Positions 40,921 to 49,147 of a DNA stretch of 64,000 nucleotides are shown here, one piece after another. The notes under the pieces are model-generated. The model did not search any database. It was not told the origin of the DNA and saw only the letters and a list, made by a program, of their open reading frames with translations. The position numbers and the translations under genes were made by a program. Within the stretch, counting starts at the first letter, position 1. Every line of letters starts with the position of its first letter. The DNA is from JALZAA01 sp046724655 (GTDB lineage: Bacteria > Actinomycetota > Acidimicrobiia > IMCC26256 > JACDBD01): assembly GCA_046724655.1 (NCBI GenBank), contig JBKOWY010000018.1, forward strand, positions 10,588-74,587, given 5' to 3'.

Positions 40921-41347
40921 GCGAGTGGTCCTGGGGTCCGACGAGAAGACGTCGCTGACCGACGCGGTGGCGGACGACCTCGAGCGGCGCGGCCACGAGG
41001 TCTTCCTGGTGGGCCCGCCGGGCGGAGAGGCGATCGAGTGGGCCGAGGTCGGTCAGCGCGTCGGCGAGGCCGTCGCGAAGCGAGAAGTCGACACAGGCGT
41101 GTTGTTCTGCTGGACGGGGACCGGCGCATCGATCGCCGCCAACAAGGTGCCGGGCGTGCGGGCGGCGCTGTGCACGGACGCCGCCACCGCGGCCGGCGCC
41201 CGCAAATGGAACGACGCCAACGTCCTCGTCATGGGCCTGCGCCTGACGACGCCGGATATCGCGGGCGAGCTCCTCGACGCGTGGTTCACCACCGAGCCCG
41301 AGCCGAGCGAAGCCGACAACATCGCCCGCTTGGAGGCCCATCGGTAA
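40919..41347 (+). CDS. rpiB: RpiB/LacAB-family sugar-phosphate isomerase
   Basis: A 142-residue isomerase of the ribose-5-phosphate isomerase B family. It shows RVVLGSDEKTSLTDAVADDLERRGHEVF, the phosphate-binding FCWTGTGASIAANKVPGVRAALCTDAATA and the C-terminal NDANVLVMGLR. The usual catalytic Cys position before GTG is occupied by a Cys-Trp-Thr arrangement, so ribose 5-phosphate as substrate is likely but not assured. TAACAT lies seven bases before the ATG (leaderless). The start codon overlaps the divergent phospholipase start. Confidence 0.85.
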   Translation: MRVVLGSDEKTSLTDAVADDLERRGHEVFLVGPPGGEAIEWAEVGQRVGEAVAKREVDTGVLFCWTGTGASIAANKVPGVRAALCTDAATAAGARKWNDANVLVMGLRLTTPDIAGELLDAWFTTEPEPSEADNIARLEAHR

Positions 41348-41377
41348 GCTCCGGCGGTCACGGGCCAAAGGAGACCG

Positions 41378-41665
41378 ATGCCGACGTACGTCATGCTCAC
41401 GACGCTCGGGCCCGACGGTTGGGCCACCGTCCGCGAGAACCCGAACCGGATCCGCGAGGTCACCCAAGAGGTCGAATCGATGGGCCTAACGGTCGTCGCC
41501 CAGTACGCGTTGCTGGGACAGTACGACTTTCTCAACGTGATAGAAGCGCCCGACGAGGCGACGATGTCGAAGGCCGCGATCACACTCGCTTCGCGAGGAA
41601 CGATGCGGACGACGACGTACCAGGCGATCGCGGTCGACGAGCTGATCGAGAGCTTGAAGCGCTAG
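41378..41665 (+). CDS. GYD-domain protein
   Basis: A 95-residue single-domain protein: MPTYVMLTTLGPDGWATVRENPNRIREVTQEVESMG, then ALLGQYDFLNVIEAPDEATMSKAAITLASRGTMRTTTYQAI. The GQYDF segment is the family's GYD motif. GYD proteins have an alpha/beta ferredoxin-like fold and no defined activity. AAAGGAGA precedes the ATG. It follows the rpiB-like gene by 30 bases and may be co-transcribed. Confidence 0.85.
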   Translation: MPTYVMLTTLGPDGWATVRENPNRIREVTQEVESMGLTVVAQYALLGQYDFLNVIEAPDEATMSKAAITLASRGTMRTTTYQAIAVDELIESLKR

Positions 41666-41678
41666 CGCGAGCTCCGCG

Positions 41679-41882
41679 CTAGGTGATCCACCACATCGAG
41701 CGCTTCTTCTCCTCGCGCACCTCGTCGTCCACGAAGAGTGCGGGGAGGACCGAACCGTCGGACCGACGCTTGAGCTTGTAGCGGGCGTCGCTGCCTTCGT
41801 CGACGACCTCGGCGACCTCGAAACCACGTGCCCACCGCTCGTCGAAGCGCGAGCGCACTTCGACTCGGGTGCCTTGCTTCAC
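41679..41882 (-). CDS. Small basic protein, SH3/Tudor-like barrel pattern
   Basis: A 67-residue protein: VKQGTRVEVRSRFDERWARGFEVAEVV, then a strand pattern YKLKRRSDGSVLPALFVDDEVREEKK and MWWIT at the C terminus. The alternation fits a small beta barrel, but no family is recognised. The GTG at 41882 is supported by TACCGT (41890-41895, minus strand) seven bases upstream, and a GTG at 41903 is possible. It is convergent with the GYD gene and divergent from rnhB. Confidence 0.6.
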   Translation of the reverse strand: MKQGTRVEVRSRFDERWARGFEVAEVVDEGSDARYKLKRRSDGSVLPALFVDDEVREEKKRSMWWIT

Positions 41883-41963
41883 GGGCGCGACGGTAACAGG
41901 CACCTGACCAGGCCCGAAAGGACGTTGCGCGTCTGCCGGGGACGGGCTTGGTAGCTTCCGGCC

Positions 41964-42683
41964 ATGGTCGCGTCGGTCTCCGCCCCTCCGGTTCCCGCCC
42001 CGGAGGGCTCCGCGCCGCCCGCGGTCCGCACCCGGCCTCCGACCCTGCGGCTCGAGCGGAAGTGCTGGCGCGCCGGCGAGCGGACGGTCGTCGGCATCGA
42101 CGAGGTGGGACGGGGCGCCTGGGCCGGGCCCGTCACGGTGGCGGCGCTCGTCCCTCCGCCGGATCACCTGCGAGGTGTGCGCGACTCCAAGGAGCTCACC
42201 CGCGAGGAGCGGGAGGTCGTCGCGGCCAGGGTGCTCCGGTGGGCGGTCGCCATCGGGATCGGCCACGCGTCCGCCGAGGAGTGCGATGCGCTCGGGATGA
42301 CGGCGGCGCTGCGCGCGGCCGGACGCCGGGCACTGTCCCAGCTGGCCGACCTCGGATACGAGCCCGACCGCATCATCCTCGACGGCAACTACGACTATCT
42401 GGGGCTCGGCTCGCGGGTCACCACCGTCGTGCGGGCCGACTCGACGTGTCTTGCGGTTGCCGCCGCGTCGTGCGTGGCCAAGGTGACGCGTGATGCGCTG
42501 ATGCGCGCCGAAGCCGAGCACTATCCCGCCTACGAGTTCGAGTCGAACGTGGGCTATCCGGCGCCCGTCCACAAGTCGGCGCTGGCGTGGCTGGGACCGA
42601 GCGCCATCCACCGGCGCTCGTGGATCTTCATGGACGGGCTGTGCTGGCGGGGTGTCCCGCCGCCGCCCGGCCGCTTGTTCTGA
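41964..42683 (+). CDS. rnhB: Ribonuclease HII
   Basis: A 239-residue endonuclease that removes ribonucleotides from RNA-DNA hybrids. The catalytic acidic residues are visible in VGIDEVGRGAWAGP (Asp-Glu), in IILDGNYDYL and downstream of ADSTCLAVAAASCVAKVTRD. The motif DSKELTREERE is also typical. The N-terminal 30 residues are a proline-rich extension. TAGCTT lies six bases before the ATG (leaderless). The next gene follows after 12 bases. Confidence 0.94.
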   Translation: MVASVSAPPVPAPEGSAPPAVRTRPPTLRLERKCWRAGERTVVGIDEVGRGAWAGPVTVAALVPPPDHLRGVRDSKELTREEREVVAARVLRWAVAIGIGHASAEECDALGMTAALRAAGRRALSQLADLGYEPDRIILDGNYDYLGLGSRVTTVVRADSTCLAVAAASCVAKVTRDALMRAEAEHYPAYEFESNVGYPAPVHKSALAWLGPSAIHRRSWIFMDGLCWRGVPPPPGRLF

Positions 42684-42695
42684 GGAGAAGAGAAC

Positions 42696-43265
42696 GTGGC
42701 TCTCGACCTGCCCGATCTGCACGACCGTGCCTTGCAGCAGACCCGGAGGTACGTCGCCGGTGTCGCCGACGACCGGTGGCACCAGGACACCCCGTGCGAG
42801 GGCTGGGACGTGCGCGAGCTCGTCAACCACATCGTGACCGGCAACTTCTGGGCCGGCGAGCTGGCGCGCGGCAAGACGATCGACGAGGTCGGGGACCGGC
42901 TCGACGGCGATCTGCTCGGTGACGACCCGGTGACCGCCTACGACGCGTCCGCCCGCGCCGCGAGTGACGCGTTCCAGGCGCCGGGCGCGATGGAGGCGCC
43001 GTGCGCGGTGTCGTACGGGCCGGTGCCGGGGGAGGTGTACGCGGGCCATCGGCTGCTGGACGTGCTCGTCCACGGCTGGGACGTCGCCAAGGCCACCGAG
43101 CAGGACACGACGTTGCCGGCCGATCTCGTCGAGGCGACGTGGGAGGTCGTCGAGCCGCAGAAGGACATGCTGCTCGGCAGCGGGGCGTTCGGCGCCGACC
43201 ACACGACGCCGCCGGGCGCCGACCGTCAGACCGCGTTGCTCACGCTTCTGGGTCGCACGCCGTAA
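42696..43265 (+). CDS. DinB-like TIGR03086/mycothiol-dependent maleylpyruvate isomerase-family protein
   Basis: A 189-residue four-helix-bundle protein. The pattern QDTPCEGWDVRELVNHIVTGNFWAGELARG near the N terminus and AGHRLLDVLVHGWDVAKATEQD in the middle are typical of the TIGR03086 subgroup of the DinB/MDMPI superfamily, with histidines (LVNH, GH, VHGWD) placed to bind metal. Relatives use mycothiol, which fits the presence of mca in the window, but the reaction is unknown. GAGGAGAAGAG precedes the GTG. It probably shares a transcript with rnhB. Confidence 0.8.
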   Translation: MALDLPDLHDRALQQTRRYVAGVADDRWHQDTPCEGWDVRELVNHIVTGNFWAGELARGKTIDEVGDRLDGDLLGDDPVTAYDASARAASDAFQAPGAMEAPCAVSYGPVPGEVYAGHRLLDVLVHGWDVAKATEQDTTLPADLVEATWEVVEPQKDMLLGSGAFGADHTTPPGADRQTALLTLLGRTP

Positions 43266-43277
43266 CCTCCATCCCCT

Positions 43278-43643
43278 ATGGGCCAGGAGATCACCGTCAG
43301 CGCCCGGCCGGGCGCGTCGCCGTCGGTCCGGTTCTTCGATCTCAACCGGTCGCTGACCGGCATGGAAATCGAGCGCTACCACTCGGTCGACGACACGGCC
43401 GGCGACCGTCCCCCCGACGTGCTGGCCCGACGGCTGTTCGACCTCGGCGCCACGCGCGTGACGATCTACTCGAGTGTCGTGACCGTGGAGGCGCCGCCCG
43501 AACGCTGGGCCGAGCTCGAGCCCGAAGTCACGGAGACGATCGAGCATCTCTTCGGCTATTACGGCGACGAGGCCGGCTGGTCACCGGACGCGCTGAAAGC
43601 CCTCGGCATCGAGGTCAAACCCCCGCCCGAGCCGCAGAAATAG
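43278..43643 (+). CDS. Nfu/NifU N-terminal-domain-like protein
   Basis: A 121-residue protein. The segment PDVLARRLFDLGATRVTIYSSVVTVEAPPERWAELEPEVTETIEHLF matches the Nfu_N pattern (small alpha/beta domain preceding Fe-S scaffold domains). The CxxC scaffold part of true Nfu proteins is absent, so a direct Fe-S role is doubtful. It lies 12 bases after the DinB-like gene and before the SOS-controlled imuA' gene. Confidence 0.6.
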   Translation: MGQEITVSARPGASPSVRFFDLNRSLTGMEIERYHSVDDTAGDRPPDVLARRLFDLGATRVTIYSSVVTVEAPPERWAELEPEVTETIEHLFGYYGDEAGWSPDALKALGIEVKPPPEPQK

Positions 43644-43655
43644 CCCGCCTGGTCG

Positions 43656-43678
43656 TCGAACACACGTTCGACTAGGGT
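43656..43678 (+). promoter_or_regulatory. SOS (LexA) box and -10 of imuA'-imuB
   Basis: TCGAACACACGTTCGA (43656-43671) is a perfect match to the mycobacterial-type LexA consensus TCGAAC-n4-GTTCGA. TAGGGT (43673-43678) begins one base later, and the imuA' GTG at 43686 is seven bases beyond it. LexA bound here would block the promoter, giving induction by DNA damage. Confidence 0.85.
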
Positions 43679-43685
43679 CGGGGCC

Positions 43686-44339
43686 GTGGCCCTGGCGGCA
43701 CAACCCCTCCGAGACGAGCAGTCCCGCGAGCTCCTCGACCTCGCCGCCGGGCGCGCCCAGCCCGTGGTGCTCGCCTGCGAGCGGGTCCTCACCGTGCCCC
43801 GCCCGCTGGGTGGGCTGCTCCCGGGCGGCGCGATCCAGCGCGGCACGGTGGTCGCGGTCGACGGCGATCCCGGGGCGGGGGCCACGTCGGTCGCGTTCCA
43901 GTTGGCGGCGTCGGCCACCGCGGCGGGGGAATGGGCCGCTGCGGTCGAGCTCGACGCGAGCCTCGGGGGGCTGGCGGCCGGGGAGGCGGGAGTCGCACTC
44001 GATCGGTTCGCCGTGATCCGGCGGGTGCCCCCCGCCCGCTGGGCGGCGGTGGTCGCGGCCCTGCTCGACGGGATCAGCGTCGTGCTCGCCGAGGTCCCCA
44101 CGTTCGCCCGCGTCGGTGACGCCCGACGCCTGCAGGCGCGGGCGCGCGAACGCGGCGCGGTGTTGGTTGCGATGGGGCGGTGGCCGTCCGAAGCCGCGCT
44201 CCGTTTGCAGGCCGGAGGCTCGGTGTGGCGCGGCCTCGGTCACGGCGCGGGCGCGCTCGCAGAACGCGCCCAGCGGGTGTACGTGGACAGTCGCAGCGTC
44301 GCCGGGCGCGAGCAGGTCGCGCTCGTGCAGGCCGGCTGA
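43686..44339 (+). CDS. imuA': ImuA'-like RecA-fold mutasome protein
   Basis: A 217-residue RecA-related protein with RGTVVAVDGDPGAGATSVAFQLAASA in the position of a Walker A loop (degenerate) and a Walker B-like strand ISVVLAEVPTFAR. Its position directly upstream of imuB and behind an SOS box identifies it as the ImuA' partner of the error-prone mutasome. ImuA' and ImuB help DnaE2 in translesion synthesis in mycobacteria. The GTG start fits the leaderless promoter. imuB starts 14 bases after the stop. Confidence 0.85.
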   Translation: MALAAQPLRDEQSRELLDLAAGRAQPVVLACERVLTVPRPLGGLLPGGAIQRGTVVAVDGDPGAGATSVAFQLAASATAAGEWAAAVELDASLGGLAAGEAGVALDRFAVIRRVPPARWAAVVAALLDGISVVLAEVPTFARVGDARRLQARARERGAVLVAMGRWPSEAALRLQAGGSVWRGLGHGAGALAERAQRVYVDSRSVAGREQVALVQAG

Positions 44340-44353
44340 ACAGGGTAAGCGCG

Positions 44354-46000
44354 ATGGCAGAGCGCACAGCCTGTCTGTGGTGTCCCGACTGGCCCGTCGT
44401 CGCGTTGCGCTCGCGTGATCCTGCGCTGCGCGACGTGCCCGTGGCTGTCGTCGAGCGCGCCGAACGCGGGCTCGTCGTGGTCGCGGCGTCGGCAGAAGCG
44501 CACGCAGAAGGGGTGACACACGGCTTGCGCCGGCGTGAGGCAGAGGCGCGCTGCCCCGGTTTGACCGTCGCAGAGGCCGACCGGCAGGTGGAGGCGCGCA
44601 CGTTCGAACGAGTCGCGCGTGCGGTCGAGACGTTCACGCCCCATTTCGTGCTCGAGGAGCCGGGCCGGCTCACCTTCCCGACACGCGGGCCGTCGCGGTA
44701 TTTCGGCGGCGACGCCGCCATGGCCACGCGTGTCCTCGACGCCGTGCGCGACATCGCGATCGCCGACGCGCGTATCGGCGTCGCCGACGGCGGGTTCGCG
44801 GCAACGCTGGCGGCGCGCGCCGCCGAGGCCGGCGCTGCATATGTTGTGCCGCCGGGGGAATCGTCCGCGTTCCTCGCGCCATGGCCCGTCGCGGTGATCG
44901 ACGACCCGGAGCATCCCGGACTGGCCGATCTGCTCGTCCGGCTCGGCCTGCGCACGCTGGGCGCATTCGCGGCGCTGCCCGATGGCGCCGTGCTCGGTCG
45001 CTTCGGATCGGCCGGTGCACGCGCCCACCGGCTCGCTCGCGGCCGCGACGAGCACAGCGCGTCACCGATGCCACCGCCGCCCGAGCTCATCGAGACCGCT
45101 GAGCTCGACCCGCCCGTCGCTCGCGTCGAGACGGCCGCGTTCGCGGCCAAGGGTCTGGCCGAGCAACTCATGGCGCGACTCGATGCGCTCGGCCTCGCCT
45201 GCACCAGGGTGATGATCGAAGCCGAGACCGAGCACGGCGAGCGGCTCGCCCGCTGCTGGCGTCACGAGGGCGCGCTCACCCCCGCCGCGCTGGCGGCGCG
45301 CGTCCGCTGGCAGCTCGAGGGCTGGCTGACGGGCGACGCAGAGGACGACGACGACATGCACGACGAGCTCGCGACCGCCGGACTCGTACTGCTGCGCCTG
45401 GTGCCGGACGAAGTGCTGCCCGCCACCGGCCGCCAGCTCGGGTTCTGGGGCGGCGACGCCGCCGCCACCGACCGTGCCGGGCGCGTCCTCGCCCGCGTGC
45501 AGGGAATGCTCGGCCATCCGGCCGTGGTCACCGCCGTACCACAAGGCGGGCGCGCGCCTCGCGAACGGGTGCGGTGGGTGCCGTGGGGCGACCCTCGTGA
45601 ACCGGCCCGTCCCCTCGACGCGGTCGCGGCGCCGGGTGCCAACGTCCGCGAGGTCCCGCCGTGGCCGGGCGCGATCCCGCCGCCCGCGCCGGCGCGCGTC
45701 TTCGACCCGCCGCGGCCCGCGGAGCTGCTCGACCACGCCGGCGAGACGGTCACCGTGTCGGGGCGCGGCGATGCGTCGGCGCCGCCCGCACGAGTACACA
45801 GCGCGGCACTGCCCGGCAACGGCGGCGAAGTCGCCGCGTGGGCGGGGCCGTGGGCGCATGACGCTCGATGGTGGGATCGGCGGGCCCGGGCCCGCCGTGC
45901 CTACTGGCAGGTGCTGGTGACCGCGCCCGACGGCGAGACCGTCGTCTGCCTCGTCGCGGTGGCCGCCGGACACGCCAGCCTCGAGGCGATCTACGACTGA
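44354..46000 (+). CDS. imuB: ImuB, catalytically inactive Y-family polymerase homologue
   Basis: A 548-residue Y-family polymerase relative. The start ACLWCPDWPVVALRSRDPALRDVPVAVVERAERGLVV keeps the fold but lacks the acidic active-site residues, as in known ImuB. A beta-clamp-binding motif QLGFWG is present at about 361-366, similar to the clamp motif of mycobacterial ImuB. The C-terminal region reads PARVHSAALPGNGGEVAAWAGPWAHDARWWDRRARARRAYWQVLV, typical of the family. It works with DnaE2, encoded 3.7 kb downstream, and is co-transcribed with imuA'. Confidence 0.93.
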   Translation: MAERTACLWCPDWPVVALRSRDPALRDVPVAVVERAERGLVVVAASAEAHAEGVTHGLRRREAEARCPGLTVAEADRQVEARTFERVARAVETFTPHFVLEEPGRLTFPTRGPSRYFGGDAAMATRVLDAVRDIAIADARIGVADGGFAATLAARAAEAGAAYVVPPGESSAFLAPWPVAVIDDPEHPGLADLLVRLGLRTLGAFAALPDGAVLGRFGSAGARAHRLARGRDEHSASPMPPPPELIETAELDPPVARVETAAFAAKGLAEQLMARLDALGLACTRVMIEAETEHGERLARCWRHEGALTPAALAARVRWQLEGWLTGDAEDDDDMHDELATAGLVLLRLVPDEVLPATGRQLGFWGGDAAATDRAGRVLARVQGMLGHPAVVTAVPQGGRAPRERVRWVPWGDPREPARPLDAVAAPGANVREVPPWPGAIPPPAPARVFDPPRPAELLDHAGETVTVSGRGDASAPPARVHSAALPGNGGEVAAWAGPWAHDARWWDRRARARRAYWQVLVTAPDGETVVCLVAVAAGHASLEAIYD

Positions 46001-46021
46001 CTCGTCGGACAGCTCAGGAGC

Positions 46022-46366
46022 TCAGATCGGCCGCACGAGCTCGACCGTGTGCCCGGCCGGGTCCCGAAGCGCGGCGACCCTCCACCCCCACGGCTTGTCG
46101 GCGGGCGGCTCGTCGAACGGGACGTTCGCGGCACGGAGGCGCTCGTACTCCGCCTCGACGTCATCAACCTCGAAGTGGAGCTGCACGTGCTCGGCGTGCC
46201 CGATCGGCCGGCCGACATGGAACGCCACGCACGGCCGCCCTGTCTGATCGGCGAGCTGCACGAAGCGCTCTGTCTCCGACGACACACTCAGGCCCAGATT
46301 GCTCGTGTACCAGTCGCGCAACGAAGCGGGATCCTCGACGAACACCGTGACGAGCGAGAACCGCAC
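46022..46366 (-). CDS. Glyoxalase/bleomycin-resistance (VOC) superfamily protein
   Basis: A 114-residue protein with one pair of beta-alpha-beta-beta-beta units: FSLVTVFVEDPASLRDWYTSNLGLSVSSE, then HAEHVQLHFEVDDVEAEYERLRAANVPF and the end ALRDPAGHTVELVRPI. The Glu in TVEL and His in VQLHF are typical metal ligands. The substrate is unknown. TAGCAT on the minus strand (46374-46379) lies seven bases before the GTG (leaderless). The gene interrupts the imu-dnaE2 block together with the next minus-strand genes. Confidence 0.85.
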   Translation of the reverse strand: MRFSLVTVFVEDPASLRDWYTSNLGLSVSSETERFVQLADQTGRPCVAFHVGRPIGHAEHVQLHFEVDDVEAEYERLRAANVPFDEPPADKPWGWRVAALRDPAGHTVELVRPI

Positions 46367-46409
46367 GACCCCGATGCTAAGCGGCCTGCTCTCGCCTGTC
46401 TCCCCTGAG

Positions 46410-46832
46410 CTAACGAACCTCGAAGATCTCGTACGTCAGCGTCGGGCCGTCGAGCGTCCCCTTGGCGACGGCCTGAATGCGATTGAGCCAGGCGTACCGC
46501 TCGTCGCCCGTCTCGAACAGTGGCGCGGCATAGACCGGTGACTCGCCCGGCGGTTTCGAGAGATCGATGCGCCCGCGGTAGTGCGTGAACAAGAGCGCGC
46601 CGTCGTGTGTCTCGAACGTCGTGCGCACGTCGAGCGTGCACGTCATGTCGGGCCCGATCGTCGCCCAGTCGGCCGCGGCCGTGCCCTTCAGCGTCGCCGA
46701 CAAGCGCTCGCCTTCGAGCTTCGCCGCTTCCACTTCGACGATCGTCCGCATGCCGCTCGGCGTGTTCGGCAGCATCATCGGGTCTTTCAACGTGATCGTT
46801 GCGGTGCACAGCGGCACGAGCTCGATGGTCAC
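46410..46832 (-). CDS. DUF3237-family protein
   Basis: A 140-residue beta-barrel-like protein: LVPLCTATITLKDPMMLPNTPSGMRTIVEVEAAKLEGERLSATLKGTAAADWATIG, then CTLDVRTTFETHDGALLFTHYRGRIDL and a C-terminal TYEIFEVR. This is the DUF3237 pattern; no activity is known for the family. The GTG start is used. The frameshifted membrane-protein gene ends 13 bases upstream, so all four minus-strand genes from 47737 to 46410 could form one transcript. Confidence 0.75.
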   Translation of the reverse strand: MTIELVPLCTATITLKDPMMLPNTPSGMRTIVEVEAAKLEGERLSATLKGTAAADWATIGPDMTCTLDVRTTFETHDGALLFTHYRGRIDLSKPPGESPVYAAPLFETGDERYAWLNRIQAVAKGTLDGPTLTYEIFEVR

Positions 46833-46845
46833 TCTGGCTCCTTGT

Positions 46846-47360
46846 TCAGCGGAGGATCTCGATCAGCAGGACCCATGCATTCCCGAGAGCCCCGGTGTAC
46901 GCCGCGACGACAGCGGCCGGCCACCAGTAGAGCCCTTCTCCGGCCGTCGCGGCGAACGTGATCGCGGTGATGACCACAAGCACGGGGGAGCCGAGCCCGA
47001 AGACGCGGCGGATGACGATGGTCGAGCGCGCGGGCCTTCGTGGCCGTCGGTCGAAACGACCTCGCCCGCACCCCGCTGCAGCAGGTAGACCGCGGCAAGG
47101 AGCGCGGCGCCGAGGACGATCAGCTCCGCGCTCAGCGCGCCACGCGCTTGCCCTGGGATCAGCACCGCCGTCGACGTGGCGAGCACGCTGCCGAGCAGGA
47201 TCACGGCCTCGGCCGCGCGGTTCACCAGCAGCCTCGAAGCGACCACGTCTCGCAGGTTGATCGTGAGCCCGACGAACACGAGACCGAGGAGCGCCGCCGA
47301 CGCGCCGACGTGCGCAACCGCGAACTCCGACCAGTCACCGATCTCGTACGCCACTCTCAT
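46846..47360 (-). pseudogene. Small membrane protein with one frameshift
   Basis: The first frame encodes about 100 residues with three hydrophobic segments (VGASAALLGLVFVGLTINL, AAEAVILLGSVLATSTAVLI, AELIVLGAALLAAVYLL). A switch near 47025-47040, in a GGCCCGCGCGC run, is corrected by one added base and restores a sensible tail with two more helices (SPVLVVITAITFAATAGEG, WWPAAVVAAYTGALGNAWVLLIEIL). The function is unknown. The ATG at 47360 overlaps the stop of the nitroreductase-like gene (ATGA). It is probably intact in the genome. Confidence 0.65.
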
Positions 47361-47737
47361 CCCTCCCGTGCCGCGACCACGTCGATCGCCACGAGCAGCG
47401 ACTCCCGCCGCCAGCGCTCGAGGCTCCCGGAGTAACGGGGCTGGTACTTCTCGAACACGAGTCGCCGCCCTCGCTCCGACTCCGCGCCGCCCGCGACCAC
47501 GCGCGCCCTCGCCTCGTACCTCGTATTCCGCAGCCGCACCGTCACGGCGGGATCGGCGCGCAGGTTGCGCACCCAGTCCGAGCGGTCACGCCCGCCGGAC
47601 AACAGGTAGAGCGTGGACCCCTCTTGCCCGAACCAGATCTCGATCTCGTGGGGCCGACCCGTCAGACGCCCGCGAGTGGTGAGATAACAAAAGTCGTCGT
47701 CGGCGGCGGCGGACAAGCCGGCCGTGAGGTCTGCCAT
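47357..47737 (-). CDS. F420-dependent nitroreductase/quinone reductase-family protein (Ddn type)
   Basis: A 126-residue split beta-barrel flavoprotein. DDDFCYLTTRGRLTGRPHEIEIWF, LYLLSGGRDRSDWVRNLRADPAVTVRLRNTRYEARARVV and EKYQPRYSGSLERWRR are typical of the deazaflavin-dependent nitroreductase (Ddn) family that uses F420H2. cofC in this window supports F420 availability. The ATG at 47737 gives the normal family length; upstream in-frame residues are Arg-rich shadow. The membrane-protein gene overlaps its stop. Confidence 0.85.
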   Translation of the reverse strand: MADLTAGLSAAADDDFCYLTTRGRLTGRPHEIEIWFGQEGSTLYLLSGGRDRSDWVRNLRADPAVTVRLRNTRYEARARVVAGGAESERGRRLVFEKYQPRYSGSLERWRRESLLVAIDVVAAREG

Positions 47738-47781
47738 TGCGGTGGGAGTCTCGCACCCGGCGGCGCGCGAAGCTCGGTGTC

Positions 47782-48231
47782 GTGGCGTCCATCGAGTACG
47801 CGCGAGAGCTCGCCCGCCGCGACCACGGGCTCGCGATCGTCGTGACGCAGCGGCCGGACGGCTCACCGCAGACATCCATTGCCAACGCCGGCGTCCTCCC
47901 CCACCCGGTGACAGGCGACACCGTGGTCGGCCTCGTCGTGCGGGGCGATACGCGAAAGCACGCGAACCTGCGGCGACGTCCCCGGGCGACCGTCGTCTTC
48001 CGGGCCGGGTGGGAGTGGGTCGCGGTCGAGGGACCGGTCGACCTCGCCGGGCCCGACGACGCCCTCCCCGGGCTCGACACCGACCGCGTTCCGCGCCTGC
48101 TGCGCGATGTTTTCAGTGCCGCCGGCGGTACGCACGAGGACTGGGACGAGTACGACCGGGTTATGGCCGCCGAGCGACGGGTGGGGGTGCTCGTTCATCC
48201 CGAGCGCGTGTATTCCAACCCTGGGACCTGA
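47782..48231 (+). CDS. PPOX-class, probably F420-dependent, oxidoreductase
   Basis: A 149-residue split-barrel protein: IEYARELARRDHGLAIVVTQRPDGSPQTSIANAGVLPHPVTGDTVVGLVVRGDTRKHANLRRRPRATVVFRAG, typical of the pyridoxamine-phosphate-oxidase-like F420 enzymes of actinobacteria. The substrate is unknown. The GTG at 47782 is used because upstream in-frame sequence is Arg-rich. It is divergent from the Ddn-type gene and convergent with the DUF2142-like remnant, overlapping its end by 37 bases. Confidence 0.82.
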   Translation: MASIEYARELARRDHGLAIVVTQRPDGSPQTSIANAGVLPHPVTGDTVVGLVVRGDTRKHANLRRRPRATVVFRAGWEWVAVEGPVDLAGPDDALPGLDTDRVPRLLRDVFSAAGGTHEDWDEYDRVMAAERRVGVLVHPERVYSNPGT

Positions 48232-49147
48232 TCGCTCGCTGGGGCGGCGACGCGGTTGTCGCGATCCGCGGCCGGCGAATCGGGCGGACCCGTGACCGCG
48301 CCGGCCCACAGCCATACCGCGAGCGCCACGAGCAGGACGGCGTACCCGATGAGCAGGAGCAACGGCGACACGGAGGGTGACCACGCGGGATCCTGCCAGA
48401 TCAACAGGCTGCCGGTGTGGCCGACGGTGTAACGCCGCAGGTTCTGCGCGAACGCGCCGAACTGGGCCACCACGAACGTGACCCCGAAGATCGCGCCCAC
48501 CACGATGGCCACGCGCCGGCGCGCCAGGATTCCCTTGGGCCGCTGGCTGAGCGCGAAACCGCAGAGGATCGGCAGTCCGACCGCGAACGGCAGCGTGTAC
48601 CGGCCTTGCCACCCGAAGCCGAACCGACGCGCCTCGATGAACTCGAGCACCGCCGGGACCACGACGGTCAAGCCGGCGACCGCGGCGATCAGCGCGGCCA
48701 TGCGACGGCTGGTGAGGAGCAGGCCGAGTGCGACAAGGACACCGAGCGCCCCCGTCCAGAGCGCCAGCGTAAGGAAGGGCGCGGGCGTGTCGAGCCAGCC
48801 GAAGACGCCGATCATCTGGCGGTAGCTGTCGCGCGTCGAACCGAAAGTCTCCTTCAGGATCTCGAAGTCGCTGAGCCCCTTGGCCGACACGCCCGGCGGG
48901 TCTTTGGAGCCGAGGGCGTCGTTGAACGTGGTCCAGGCGAGCTCGAAGAGGATGCACAGCCCGACGACTCCGCCCCAGAGCTGCACGACGCGGGCCCGGA
49001 GGAGGCGGCGAATCGCCGGCCACGTGCCGGTGAGGAGGAGCACGACACCCGCGATCCCGAGCCAGACCATGCCGAGCGGCCGGGCGAGGACGAGGACTCC
49101 GGCCGCGATCGCGGCGCGAGTGACGAGCCGGCCGTCGACGACAGCGC
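48195..49147 (-). pseudogene. 5'-truncated DUF2142-like polytopic membrane protein
   Basis: About 315 residues can be read, with seven or so membrane helices (IAGVVLLLTGTW, VVGLCILFELAW, LTLALWTGALGVLVALGLLL, ALIAAVAGLTVVVPAVL, VVGAIFGVTFVVAQFGA, LLLLIGYAVLLVALAVWLWAGA) and the segment FGWQGRYTLPFAVGLPILCGFAL seen in DUF2142 proteins. Full members are longer; here the frame is open back to about 49147 and then meets a stop, at the point where an oppositely oriented gene remnant begins. An ATG at 49070 could still give a 291-residue product, so it may be expressed. Confidence 0.55.
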
